A stretch of 64,000 nucleotides of DNA from Lathyrus oleraceus. Its lineage: Eukaryota > Streptophyta > Magnoliopsida > Fabales > Fabaceae. This document shows, piece after piece, positions 32,217-44,638 of this stretch. How positions within the stretch are numbered: position 1 is the first letter of the stretch; the number at the start of each line of letters is the position of its first letter. The notes beneath the pieces were generated by a model, which was given only the letters and a program-made list of their open reading frames with translations, did not search any database and was not told where the DNA came from. Location: positions 224,782,039-224,846,038 of the forward strand of contig NC_066581.1 in the NCBI RefSeq assembly GCF_024323335.1, in the 5' to 3' direction. The translations under genes were made by a program, and so were the position numbers.

Positions 32217-32559
32217 ATTGCCCTTATTTAATCATCTTGGACTTGAATGCATGAATAACAACGACTCTTTAGACATTCGAGATAGAAGATAATTAAATAC
32301 CAAAATATCCAAGAAATTTTTCCGTTGGGAATGGAGTGAATGTAACATGAGGTAAGAGTATTAGTGGGAAATTTTTTATTGGTGGAATGGAGGACAAGCC
32401 TTTGTTATAGCGTCATTTATTAGGGGTCAACTGAAATATTTATGGGGAGAATGGATCGGCTATAAAGAGAGATGTTTGTTATGCATGATGCATACAATGT
32501 ACTATGTATGTAGTATATGCTTGATGATGATTTTTTTGCCTCCACTAATAAGTTTTGGC
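32217..32559 (-). other. E5 polypurine region and spacer
   Basis: The minus strand reads AAATAAGGGCAAT directly before the LTR, a weak polypurine tract. No gene follows up to the repeat array. Confidence 0.45.
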
Positions 32560-34510
32560 GGGCATTGGTGGTGAAGATATTCCCATAGGGCTTCACCAGG
32601 GCAAGTGGGACTTTGATGGGGAATGACAAAGTTTTCCACTACAAAAGGTAGAGAAGACTTGCAAAAGGCAAGTAAAGTTGTAAAAGATCTTGAAGATGGT
32701 TTGCCAGATGATTACTGGGCTCTGGAAGGATTGGCCAGACAAGAACTAAGCTTCAAAATGAATCGTCAGACGGGAACTGGATTTTTCCAGAAGGGAACTG
32801 GACTTTAAAGGGATTGGCGACTTCATTGGGGATTGATATGATTGGCCAGTACGGGACCTGGGCTTTGGAGTGATTGGATAGACGAGAATTGGGCTTTGAA
32901 ATGATGTCAACCGAGGTTGGCCTTTGTGGGGAATTTAATGGGAATATCAGTTGGGAATTTGTGTGGGTAATATTCTCAGTTGGTGAAATAAAAATGCCTC
33001 AACCGAGGATTATCTTGTGCTTTTGAGAAAGGCTTGAATATGGCTCATGCTAAGCATTCATAATTAATTTTGTATGGCGTAATGTTCCATATGGATGAAT
33101 ATGCTACACGTTTTAGTGATGCAATGATATACAATGATGATTACTATATGCAAGATGCCAACCGTGGTTGGGCTTTCTGGAGATTTAAACGAGGTTGATT
33201 TTTGTAGAGGTCAACAAGGATTGGGCTATGAAGGGTGGCCAATAAAGATTGGGCTTTTAAGGCTGCCAATAAATATTGGGTTTTAATGGAAATGGGGAAA
33301 TCAAAGTTTATGCTCAAAGGGAGACGAACAAACAAAGTTTGAGTTTAAATGGAAAGGGCTAAACAAAGTTTAGGTTTAAAGGGGAGATCGCCAAACAAAG
33401 TTTGGGCTTAAAGAGAAGGTGCGCAAAAAAAGTTTGGGCTTTATGAATAAGGACCAAATCAAATTTTGGGCTTTATGGAGAATGGTCAAATCAAAATTTG
33501 GGCTTATGGAGAAGGGCCAAATCAAAATTTGGGATTTAATAGAGGAATGGGCTAAACCAAAGTTTAGGCTTAAAGGGAGATTGTTGGATAAAGTTTGGGC
33601 TTTAACGGAGGAAGGGGCTAAACCAAAGTTTAGGCTTAAAGGGAGATGGTCAAACAAAGTCTGGGCTTTAACGGAGGAAAGGGATAAACCAACGTTTAAG
33701 CTTAAAGGGAGATGGGCAAACAAAGTTTGGGCTTTAAAAGAGGAAGGGCTAAAACAAAGTTTAGGCTTAAAGGGATATGACCAAACAAAGTTTGGGCCTT
33801 AACGAAGAAAGGGGCTAAACCAAAGTTTAACCTTTAAAGAGAGATGGACAAACAAAATTTGGGCTTTAATTGAGAAAGAGATTAAACCAAACTTTAGGCT
33901 TTAAATAGAGATGACCAAATAAAGTTTGAGCTTAAACGGAGGAAGGGGCTAAACCAAAGTTTAGGCTTAAAGGGAGATGGCCAAACAAAGTTTGGGTTTT
34001 TACAGAGAAAGGGGCTAAAATAAAGTTTAGGCTTTAAAGAGAGATGGTCAAACAAAGTTTGGGCTTTAACGGAGGAAGGGGATAAACCAAAGTCTAGGCT
34101 TAAAGGGAGATAGCCAAACAAAGGTTGGGCTTTAATGGAGAAAGGGGCTAAATCAAAGTTTAGACTTTAAGGGAGATGTCCAAACAAAGTTTGGGATTTA
34201 ACGGAGAAAGGGGATAAACTAAAGTTTAGGCTTTAAAGAGAAATGGACAAACATTATTTGGGCTTTAACGGAAGAATGTGCTAAACCAAATTTTATGCTT
34301 AAATGGAGATAGCCAAATAAAGTTTGAGCTTTTACAAAGAAAGGGGCTAACCCAAAGTTTAGGCTTTAAAGAAAGGGCTAAAAAAAGTTTGATCTTTAAA
34401 GAGATGAGGCAAAACAAAGTTTGGACTTTAAAGATATGGGCCAAATCAAAATTTGGGCTTTAATTGGAAGAAGGGGCTAAACAAAGTTTTGGCTTGATGG
34501 AAGATATGCC
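32560..34510. repeat. E5 3' tandem array of ~66-bp units carrying mini-hairpins
   Basis: From 33350 to 34500 units of about 66 bp alternate GGCTAAACCAAAGTTTAGGC and GCCAAACAAAGTTTGGGC. Older variants (CCAG..CTGG, CCAAC..GTTGG, CCAAT..ATTGG) fill 32690-33290. Each core is a short perfect hairpin and the arms differ in a compensated way. Tandem repeats next to the 3' LTR are known for Ogre elements and can seed satellites. Apparent ORFs in it are by-products of the repeat. Confidence 0.85.
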
Positions 34511-34543
34511 AAGTATGATTGAGTTTCAAGGAGATGCCAAGCA

Positions 34544-34548
34544 TGTAG
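34544..34548. repeat. Predicted left target duplication of the Tekay element
   Basis: TGTAG precedes the LTR. The partner copy would be outside the window, so this is a prediction. Confidence 0.4.
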
Positions 34549-36521
34549 TGTAACACCCTTCTAAAATACCCCAATAATTAATTAAAACAACAAAATATAA
34601 ATCAGAGTAGATATGCAATTTCAGGGTGTCACACTTGACACTTCACACCATTCACCAAAATAACTTGTCATGCTCATTTATTAATCAAAATAAAACATTG
34701 CACAATTCGCAGCGGATAGAAATCTAACAACATGCAAACCATGTAACACATTACATGTAAAATTGTTCAACAACCAAAAATGAAAACAAAGTAAAACATC
34801 CCGTCCCGATGTTACATATACCAGAGCATGACCCACTAAGGAACTACACTAGACTCCAAGCACTAGCTTCTACTCAATCACTGCTCGTTACCTGAAACAT
34901 AGTTGTAAGGGTGAGTCCCTCAATCGATATAATAAGCATTATAAAATATCATGTAATGCTAAGTAAATTAACACATTTCATCACCCTAATCATATCACAC
35001 ATTCAGCAACGGCAACATCAACTCATAATCATACTCAACACAAACACAAAACACACGTATAATATTGGAATACATCCATTCATATTATACGCCATACATA
35101 CATTATGAAATGAGACTCCATGCATGCGGTACCGACTATTCGTGAACACATAGTTCAACCTCACCGATCAAACCCAGATACGGCTACCAAGCTCACTAGT
35201 CCCACTCATTTGAGACCTAGTGACTCACTCACTAATTCCTCACCATGGGAATTAGCTACCACCATAAAGGCCATGCTATGCACGCTAAATCACCTAGCAT
35301 GCAAACATCAACAACAATCCACAATGGACATATGCTCACACTCTAAGCCATAAACAGTCCATCCATAATTGCATACATAATAGATATATTCTCAGCATTA
35401 TGCATACCATCACACATCATCAGCATTTTTATCACAGAATCATATCATGTCATGCCAAATAATAAATCACAGTATTAGCACACTCTACTAATACCTATAC
35501 TGCTCAAAACAACGGGAAATGATCCCTACTATATCATACATCAGCTAAATTACATCACTCAGCTGAAACGATCAAAACTGCACAACCACAGCTCAGAAAA
35601 ATCAAACTTCTGCCCATACGCATATGGCCTGTCTCATACGCGTATGATACGCGTACCACTTCTCCCATACGCGTACCAACAGAGACAAAACTACGTTAGA
35701 ACATCATCTTCTTCATTCATACGCGTATGGCCTCACCCCATACGCGTACCACTCACAGGCTACGCGTAAGTACACGCGTATGGCGCGTACCAGCACCAGC
35801 CTCCTCCCCTCCAGGCCATCTCATACGCGTATGGCCTAGTGTCATACGCGTATGACCAGAAACCAAATTTCAGATCTGCTATGGGTTTTTCTCTGCTACG
35901 AGATTTCTCAAATCCAACCTTCCACAATCCAATTTTTACACAGCATTCGTTCATATTATCTAACACAGATCATACTCATTCAATTCCACAATTTCTAACC
36001 TTATTACATCTAATTCCTACGAATTTTCTTCAATTATAAACCCATATCTCATTCATCCATAAGTTCACAATTTGCAGCATTCATCATCCAAATTAGAGTC
36101 GATTCAATGGCTTATTACTACCCATTACATGTTAACCCATAATACCCATTAAACGACGATAAACCCCCCTTACCTGAGTTAATCCGGCAAATCCTTTAAC
36201 TTCAAGCTTTTCCCTTCTTCAACCCTTCTTCTCTTGCTCTTCCTTTCTGCCCTTTTTCCACTTTTGAGTCGCTTCTCTCTTTTCACGTGAAAAACCCTTT
36301 TTACCAAATGGGACTCTTTACTGATTCCAACTTTATTATTCCAATAATAATAATCCAATAATATTCCAATTATTTACTTAAATTAATAAATATACTAATA
36401 ATAATATATATGAATGGTTTATCTTTTATTTTGAAAAATAATACCCTCTCATTCATATTATCATCATAATATACTATTAAACTTAAATTAAATAATTATC
36501 ATATTTTATCGGGGTGTTACA
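34549..36521 (-). repeat. Tekay 3' LTR (1973 bp)
   Basis: Ends are TGTAACACCC at 34549 and GGGGTGTTACA at 36521, a short terminal inverted repeat. It contains a palindrome cluster at 35615-35854. Confidence 0.88.
35615..35854. repeat. Cluster of CATACGCGTATG palindromes
   Basis: About ten full or partial copies of CATACGCGTATG or TACGCGTA in 240 bp (for example 35842-35853), with irregular spacing, inside the Tekay LTR. Confidence 0.9.
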
Positions 36522-36534
36522 ACTCTCCCCCACT
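36522..36534 (-). other. Tekay polypurine tract
   Basis: AGTGGGGGAGAGT on the minus strand directly before the LTR. Confidence 0.85.
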
Positions 36535-36563
36535 AAAAGAGTTTTCGTCCTCGAAAACATACC

Positions 36564-38659
36564 TCAAGCGAATAACTCTGGATAAGACTCCTTCATCTGA
36601 CTCTCAAGTTCCCAAGTCACATTGCCACCTGCTGGTCCTCCCCAAGCTACCTTTACCAAAGCAATCTCTTTACCCCGCAACTGCTTCAACTCTCGATCTT
36701 CGATCCTCATAGGTGATGTTTCAACAGTCAGGTTATCTCTCACCTGTACATCATCTACCTGGACCACATGCGACGGATCAGGAATGTACCTCCTCAACTG
36801 AGACACGTGAAAAACCTCATGCAAATTCGCAAGTGACGGCAGTAAAGCGATACGATAGGCTACCTCCCCTATCCTCTCCAAAATCTGATAAGGACCAATA
36901 AATCGAGGTGTCAACTTCTTCGACTTCAAGGCTCGACCAACCCCAATTATCGGAGTAACACGAAGAAACACATGATCTCCCTCTTGAAACTCAAGTGACT
37001 TCCTCCTCTTGTCGTGATAACTCTTCTGACGAATCTGAGCAATCCTCATCTTCTCCTGAATTATCTTAATCCTTTCCGTAGTTTGTTGAACAATTTCCGG
37101 TCCAACCACAACACTCTCACCGGACTCATACCAACATAAAGGTGTCTGACATCTCCTACCATACAAAGCTTCAAACGGTGCCATACCAATGCTCGAATGA
37201 AAACTATTGTTGTAGGTAAACTCAATCAAAGGTAAATAACAATCCCAAGCACCTCCCTTTTCCAAAACACAAGCCCTCAAAAGATCCTCCAGTGACTGAA
37301 TCGTCCTCTCAGTCTGACCATCAGTATGCGGATGATATGCAGAACTCAATCTCAGCTTAGTTCCCAAAGCCCTCTGCAAACCTTCCCAGAACTTCGATGT
37401 AAATCTAGGATCTCTGTCCGAAACAATACTCGACGGAATACCATGCAAACTTACAATTTTCTCAATATACAACTCAGCTAATCTCTCTAACGGATAATCC
37501 ATTCTGATCGGAATGAAATGAGCCGATTTTGTCAATCTGTCAACAATCACCCAAATAGCTTCAAAATTCTTAATTGTCCTCGGTAAACCAGAAACAAAAT
37601 CCATACTGATACTATCCCACTTCCACTCTGGAATAGCCAACGGTTGCATTAGCCCAGACGGCTTCTGATGCTCAATCTTTGACTTCTGACAAGTCAAACA
37701 AGAATAAACAAAACTCGCAATTTCTCTCTTCATTCCCGGCCACCAAAATAACTTTTTCAAATCATGATACATCTTCGTAGCCCCAGGATGAATACTCAGG
37801 CCACTACGATGTCCTTCCTCAAGAATACTCTTCTTAAGTTCGGTAACATCCGGAATACACACCCGATTACCAAATTTCAAAACACCATTCTCATCAACTC
37901 TGAATTCACCACCTTGACCTTGATTCACTAGAGCCAACTTATCAACCAAAAGCACATCGGATTTCTGACCCTCTCTAATCTCATCCAGAATACCACCCGT
38001 TAACTTCAACATTCCCAATTTAACACTATTGTGAGTACTCTCACACACCAAACTCAAGTCTCTAAATTGCTCAATTAAATCCAATTCCTTAACCATTAAC
38101 ATAGACATATGCAATGATTTCCGACTCAATGCATCAGCCACTATGTTTGCTTTACCCGGATGGTAATTCAAACCAAAGTCATAATCCTTCAGAAACTCTA
38201 ACCATCTCCTCTGTCTCATATTCAGCTCTTTCTGATCAAACAAATACTTTAAACTTTTATGGTCACTGAAAACCTCAAATCTTGACCCGTACAAGTAATG
38301 CCTCCATAACTTCAGAACAAATACCACAACTGCCAACTCTAAATCGTGTGTCGGATAGTTCCTCTCATGAACCTTCAGTTGTCTCGAAGCATAAGCTACA
38401 ACCTGCTTATTCTGCATCAAAACACCACCCAAACCCAACAATGAAGCATCACAGTAAACCTCAAATGGTTCCGACGGACTTGGTAATATCAGAATAGGAG
38501 CAGTAGTTAACCTTCTCTTTAACTCTTGGAAACCTTCTTCACATTTTGAGTCCCAAACAAACGCTTGCCCCTTTCTAGTCAACATCGTCAACGGTAACGC
38601 CAACTTAGAAAATCCCTCAATGAATTTCCTATAATAACCTGCAAGTCCAAGAAAACTCC
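36564..38659 (-). CDS. Tekay pol fragment: RT end, RNase H, integrase, chromodomain
   Basis: About 698 codons without a stop. It begins inside the RT C-terminus (FLGLAGYYRKF) at the Ogre junction. RNase H follows (CDASLLGLGGVL to ADALSRK), then integrase with zinc finger (HPGATKMYHDL, CLTCQKSK), the D at SMDFVSGLP, the second D at VSDRDPRF and E at TERTIQSLED, then a C-terminal chromodomain (RGKEIALVKVAW, TWELESQMKESYPELF) typical of the Tekay/Del clade, which directs insertion to particular chromatin. The first four codons of the open frame come from the Ogre LTR. Truncated, so not functional here, but the frame is undamaged. Confidence 0.92.
38655..38659. repeat. Predicted left target duplication of E4
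   Basis: ACTCC lies directly left of the TG of the Ogre LTR. Its partner should follow the E4 3' LTR outside the window. Confidence 0.5.
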
Positions 38660-39910
38660 TGTAACACCTCAAAATTTGCCCTCCTCTCTTGGGACTAGCT
38701 TAACATATTTGCATATCATTTTAGGTCATTAGGCATTGCATCTTGCATATCATGTGGTTACGTTGTGCAAGTCATCCTCATAAGTCTTGGTCAGAAGATT
38801 GAGAGGTCATGATGCAAGCCTAGGGTTTTATGGACTGATCATTAGCCATATGAGGATTGGGCTATGAATTAGGGTTTCATGATTCCTCAAGGGAGATTGA
38901 TCTTGGTCTTGGTTGAAGTGACACATCATCATCATCATGGTCTTGTCATCATCCAGAAGATTCAAGAGATTGATCAGCTACTTTGAGATTAGGGTTTTGA
39001 CCACTGGTCAACCCTAATCAGTTGCATTGGGCCAATCAGGGCATAGCAAGGAGATGGGTTCTATGATGGATATGGGGATCATTTCATGATTGTATTGAGC
39101 TTATGGAGGCTAGGGTTTCATCCTTGAGCCATTTCATCAGAAGATTGAGGCTCAGATTGATCAGTGCATTGCCAAGTTCATCTATCAGTTGAAAAAGTCA
39201 ACTGTGGTCAACTGTGCTTGATTTTATGGATTTGGAGGTGGGAGAGAGTTGGATACACTTCATTCATGTTGAAACAAGTTTCATTTGACATTTCAAACCT
39301 CAAGAATGAAGAAAATAAAGTCAGGACAAAAATTGCCGAAAATAGAAAGTGACTTGTAATGGAAGTTTCCAAAAATGGAAAGTTTTTCACCACAAAATTA
39401 CGTGTCCAAAAAAGCTTCAAATGAAAATTTGTCCAACATGAAAGTTGAAGATCTTGATCTCACCTTTCCAAAAAGTTCAAGAACTTGAAATTCCCATGTG
39501 TGGTTGGCAAGATATGATCCATTCACTTTCCAAAAATGCCCAAAATCAAAGTGCCATAACTTTCACATGGAATGGCCAAATTGGATGGTTTTTCTTTGAG
39601 CAAATCACATTTGATGTGTACTTTCATAATCCATCATCACATTTTGCCAAAAGCCTTCACATAAAAAGGTCGTTTTTCAAGTGCACTAATTAAAAACCAA
39701 GGGCAAAATGGTCCAAATCTCAAATTACATGGAATTTTGGCATGGGACTTTTTTCAACACATCACATATGCCATTTAGAAGTTGTGTGAGCTGTTAATGC
39801 ACTGTTACATTGCCAATTCACAAAGGCCATTTTTGGGCTTTCATTGAAAATGCAATTAACACTAATCAAGACCATTTGTTAATTTGGATTAAGAAATGGA
39901 TTAAGGATAG

Positions 39911-39919
39911 GTATAAATG
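39911..39919 (+). promoter_or_regulatory. Candidate TATA box of E4 LTR
   Basis: GTATAAATG followed about 60 bp later by a pyrimidine-rich leader (CCCTCCATTTTCTC). Position suggests a 1.2-kb U3. Confidence 0.5.
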
Positions 39920-42884
39920 GTTAACTGTAACAGAAAATGTTAATCACAATCACAATTCTCAAGATTTGTAACAAACTTTCCCTCCATTTTCTCAAAATCC
40001 TCTCAAAATTCATCAAGCATTTTTCAACTTTTCTCCACCAATTCTTCACCAAATTGAGTGATTCCTTTTGATTCGTGCTCCATGAACCTCAATCCACATC
40101 TGTTTTGCTAAGCCATTGCCAAAAACATCAAGATTCGTGACTGTCCAAAGCTTGTGCATTAATGGAGTTTTGAAGTTTCTTCCAATTGAAGCTGTTTTGG
40201 ATCGAGCTAGGCATTGCATTCAACTTCCTCACCATCAATCTCAGTCTGTTTGGAGCTTTTGCACCTTGAAACCTCAAGATCAAGCACTGCCTTCGTCATT
40301 AGGTATTTTTTCGAATCTCACCATTGCTCAAATCTTGATAGGCGTTTTATAGATCTTTGATTGTATATGAACCTGATGTGATTAGTTTGTAAATTGAGTA
40401 AGTATTAAGGGAGTAATCGCGTTTGGAAGTTTGATGTGCGTTTCTTCTTTTGATCGATCCCTTCGCCATGGTTAGAGTTAGGGAAAAATGATTGCATATC
40501 TTTGATCTATGTTGGAAGACGGTTCCAACGGTTATAAGTTTGTTGATTTTGGTTGAATTTGGATGTTCATGATTTTCTGCATTTTCTGGAATTTGCTTGC
40601 TCAAGAACGATGAACAATTGCATGTTTGATCCATTATTTGCCTTGCCTCATTTCAAAATGTGTTTGGCGCCAGTACTATCCAATGAGCGCGTGCCACTGC
40701 GTGTATTCAAAGTGACGTCGTTTTGGCCAGTGGCATTAGTATTACAAAAATGCCACTGGCGTATTTAATTTATATTATTACTTTATTTCTTTTTCATTTT
40801 ATTTTCATTTGATACCATGAACTTAGAAAAATCATAGAGGATTCATTTCTTATCCAATTTTGGTGAGATTTTTTGCATAATACTTCTGATGATGTGTAGA
40901 ATTTAATCATGATTTTTGTGGATTTTTTGCACGTGTAGAAAATTAATTGGCCTAGGGTTTGCTTCAATGTGTTCATTTTGTACATACCATGCCAAATCCT
41001 TCATGAAATGATGATACCTTTAAACAAATGGATGAAATTTTTTGTGCTTGTTCTGGACATCTTGATGGTGATTTTCATGTAGAGTTTGTGATTTTTGGAT
41101 ACTTGGTGATGGAGATATGATTTTTTGAATTGAGGTGTGACAATTTGTGTCACACCAAGCTAGGTCAACTTCTTGATTTTATTTAAAATGCTTAGGGATG
41201 TTGATTTGAGCTGAAATTTTGCATGAATGAGCATTGATATGTCAAGATCACATGTGAATTGTTCTGGAATGTTTGATGTCATTTTCTAATTGATTGATAA
41301 TTTCCTTCCCTGTGTGGTTATTTGGTGACATTGTGTGACACATGTTGGTAATTCATTTGTGAAATTCTCATATTGTACTGGATGAATGTGAAACTTGGTG
41401 TGTGGATTGTAGACACATTATAGGACATTGTGGTTTTGATCCCATTCATTTCTTAATTGTTGTCACTGTTTTATGATTTATGGAAGTTAATGCTTGTTTG
41501 GATGCCTTGTTTTGGCTTGTATAAATGTGTCTGGACTTCTTGATTTTCATTGCCCTACTTCCTTTTGTCCAATTGAGCTGAAAATTGACATGTTATACAT
41601 TGAATATGTTCTGTTTAGGTGTGAATTTTTGTGGAATTAATTGAATTGTTTTGATATGAATTTGATTGAAGTCATTCTGTTTGGTCATTTGGAGTTGCAA
41701 ATTGCATGATTGATGTTCTTTTGGGAATGAAATGATAATGGTGAATGATATGAGCATGGGACCAATTGCATTTGCTTCTAATTTGTTTGAATGTGATTTT
41801 GGATAATTTTCACTTGCTGTTTTGATTTTTTCATCTCCTTTGGACCCTAGGCTTGGCCTAGTGGTCTAGTTTCTCACATTTGGTTTGGATTTTCAGGTTG
41901 AAATGCAAAAGGCATAAGGAGAACAATGCAAGTTATAAATTGAGTTTGTTTGATGTTATCAACTAACATTGATTTTGTGTTGTAGGATTTGATGCTTGAG
42001 CTTGGGCTCATGGCTTGCACTTATGTGCATTAACTTGTGTTGTCTGTATAGATTGACTTTTGCTGTTTACTGTGGGTTTATCTGAGTACTGATGATACTT
42101 GATTGATTTCAGGTACATTAAGTCGCTTTAGTTCTTTAAGAACTTGCTTGCTGCTGCTTGGTTTTATAAACCAGTTGAGGTAGAATCTCTATACTTCATG
42201 TAGTCTGGAAGACCTGGCCTGTTACTTGGCCAGGCAACTGTCTGAAGTCCTCCTTAAGAGGCGATGTCTGTGATTGTTTACTTTTGTGCCAAGCAGGTGA
42301 AGACCTCTATGAGGCAATTGGCGGAACCCAAGGGATATGCAATCTATCCCCCGCTATTCTGTTGAGTCGTCCCTCTGCTCACACCACTGTGTAGATACAT
42401 TGGGGCACAAACCCAAGATCTTGTACTTTGTACAGTTGTGTCAGAGTCTTGAGCGTAGAAGGGTCCCTCCATTCTGGACCCACGCTCCTTTGTCTAAAGC
42501 TCTCCCTGGACAGGGATAAGAGCTGTGAAGTCTGATCTTCACTCACCTTTCATCAGCTTCACCTTAGCCTCTCAATGGCAAGGTTAAGAGCTAACTCTAC
42601 CTTGTACAGATGACTTGCCTCGGCAGTCCACCCTTGTTTGAGCCTCACTTGACTGGATATAGTGTGTGCTATGTGAAATGTTTGTTTTATTTTGATTGAT
42701 GCTTGCATGCTTGCTTTCTTCCTGGATAGGATTAGCTTGCTGTTGCGCAAGTAGGTAGAAACCACAACATAGGGCAATGATGCATGATAACACTAGGCTC
42801 GAGTACAACTCCCTGGTAGTGTGTCTCCCCTTGGTTTCTGCCTAGAATTTCTTTCCCTTTCAGGGGAACTACATCGCCCTGATC

Positions 42885-43290
42885 CTTGTTCCAGACGAGG
42901 TATGTAGGCAGGAGACCGTGCGAGGTCTCTCTGGGCACTTTTCTTTCTTTTTGTGTGTGTGCTTGACAGTTATAGGCTCGAGTTCCCGACTCCCTATTAA
43001 CTTGTTGGTTGTTGTGTGCTTGGAAGCTGATGTAAGTCCATCGAGTGACACTCAGGTTCCAGTGTGCGTGTGTTTGGTTCGGATGCCGATGTAAGTCCAG
43101 TGATTGGCTTTCGGGCTCCACGTTTGCCTTCTTGTGTGCGTTTTGGTTCGGATGCTGATGTAAGTCCAGTGATTGGCATTCAGGCTCCATGTTTGCCGGT
43201 GTGTTTATTTGTTTGTTTGGCGTGCGTGAGCCGAACTACGGCAGCTCTGATTCTCGTTCCAGACGAGATACGTAGGCATAGGATGCGACG
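42885..43290 (+). repeat. Subrepeats in E4 U5
   Basis: GATGTAAGTCCAGTGATTGGC and variants occur three times at 43029, 43088 and 43159. A second motif, TTCCAGACGAG with TAGGCA, occurs at ~42889 and ~43257. Confidence 0.75.
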
Positions 43291-43589
43291 TCCTATCGAG
43301 CTCTCTTCCTCTTAACCCCACCTGCGTTCCTTGTGTGTGTGTGATGTTTTAGCAACCTTTTCTTTCTTTTAGAACGTGGATCCCGTCGAGTACGACGGAC
43401 GTGAGGGGTGCTAATACCTTCCCCTTGCATAACCGACTCCCTTACCCTTTCTCTTTGGTCGCGAGACCATGCTTTTTCCAGGTTTCTCTGAGCGTTTCCT
43501 TTCCCTATCTTGGGATAAATAACGCGCAGTGGCGGCTCTGTGTTGTTTTTTGTTTTAGTCCGCCGGTTGTTTTTCGCGGATGCGACAGC

Positions 43590-43608
43590 TGGCGACTCTG
43601 CTGGGGAC
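43590..43608 (+). other. E4 primer binding site (tRNA-Arg type)
   Basis: TGGCGACTCTGCTGGGGAC directly after the LTR. This is the tRNA-Arg complement known from Ogre elements. Confidence 0.9.
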
Positions 43609-44638
43609 CCGGATGTTGACCTGTGCTGGTCCATCTTCCCTAAGCGAGTCTCTCCTAGCGTTCTAAGATAGTTTAGGTTGCTTGTGTTGCTATTTATTGC
43701 ATTTATTATTCTGACTGTTTATATATTTGCATAAATATTTGCATGCATCATACTATCATGTTGCCGTCCTCTGTGCAGGTGGTTCCTCTATTTTGGGGTG
43801 GGTGTTCTGAGTGGGGCTAAAACCCAGGCCCGAGTATACACCTAGGATTAGTGTGGTCTCGCGTCCCTCACATGTTGGTTGGGCATGATGTTGCGATGTG
43901 ACATACCACAAGCCGGACGAGGTTCATCTGAGAAGTGCTATTCCTTAGTGGGGTTTTCCACTTTGGTCGGGTTACCTCTTTTGGATCATTGACTCTGGTG
44001 ACCGATCATTTCCCGGATCTTTGGTTTAGACGATCTTAAGGGAGCTACAATGGCACACCCGAAAGGGCAAACCCATTGAGTATCTCTGCCCGATTGTCGA
44101 GACTATTATCCGCCTTAGGATGACCTGATTAGAATTTACCTGTGAGGGGAGGGTGGTTCTTTCAGATGCATGTTCAGATGGTGACTTTGATGGTGACTAT
44201 TGGTTCCGTTGATCAGAGTCATATTTATAAGTCAGATTTATGGCCATTTATTTCTGAGACGCCGAAGTGTTGTCCGAGTTATTTATCAGTGGGGATCCGT
44301 TTATTTCAGGATTCCCCGGGCCGATTCAGATGGTTATGGGTATCTGCTCAGAGGTGTCTGATGATGATAATGATGGTGTATCTTTCAGTTCCGTTTATTT
44401 CGGAACCCTTTGAGGTGGATTTGTGGTTACATATTCCTTCAGATGGTTGTGATCGGTTCAGAAGTCAGGGCTGTGATTCAGAGCAACAGATGATCAGATG
44501 ACTTGGAGGATGGCACAATGCATTGCATTCATTCATCAGCATCATTACATCCTGCATTTATCTGCATCTAACACATGTTTATCCATATGCAGGGACCCTT
44601 TTGATCGAGATCCTGGTTGAGAGACTTTCTGCTCAGAT
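43609..44638 (+). other. E4 leader
   Basis: About 1 kb between primer site and ORF1 with no supported gene. A long leader is usual for Ogre. Confidence 0.7.

Larger units (their letters stand above)
28276..34548 (-). mobile_element. E5: Ogre-like retrotransposon, left part (3' LTR and 3' array)
   Basis: On the minus strand: 3' repeat array, short purine-rich stretch, then LTR. The LTR end GGGCAAATTTTGGGGTATGACA at 32195-32216 matches the E3 LTR end, and the start region (AGAGTCGCCACCGA then a GGAAAGG block, then TTAGCATCCCT) resembles the start of the E3 LTR. The coding part is cut off by the Tekay element at 34549 and is expected beyond position 64000. Confidence 0.75.
34549..38659 (-). mobile_element. 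Tekay-type chromovirus, 3' part
   Basis: Minus-strand order: pol with chromodomain, polypurine tract, 3' LTR. Cut in its RT by the Ogre LTR at 38660. The missing gag, protease and 5' LTR should lie right of the window. Confidence 0.9.
38660..43587 (+). repeat. E4 5' LTR (~4.9 kb)
   Basis: Starts TGTAACACCTCAAAATTTGC, close to the start of other Ogre-type LTRs, exactly where Tekay pol breaks off. Ends GCGACA at 43587, one or two bases before the primer site. No gene inside; TATA box at 39911. Confidence 0.88.

Noticed and set aside
33376..34121. Repetitive open frames on both strands in the E5 array
   Set aside because: They follow the tandem units and exist in several frames at once; by-products of the repeat.
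43293..43634. Arg/Lys-rich minus-strand frame near the E4 primer site
   Set aside because: It spans the LTR end and primer site on the opposite strand and has no recognisable domain.
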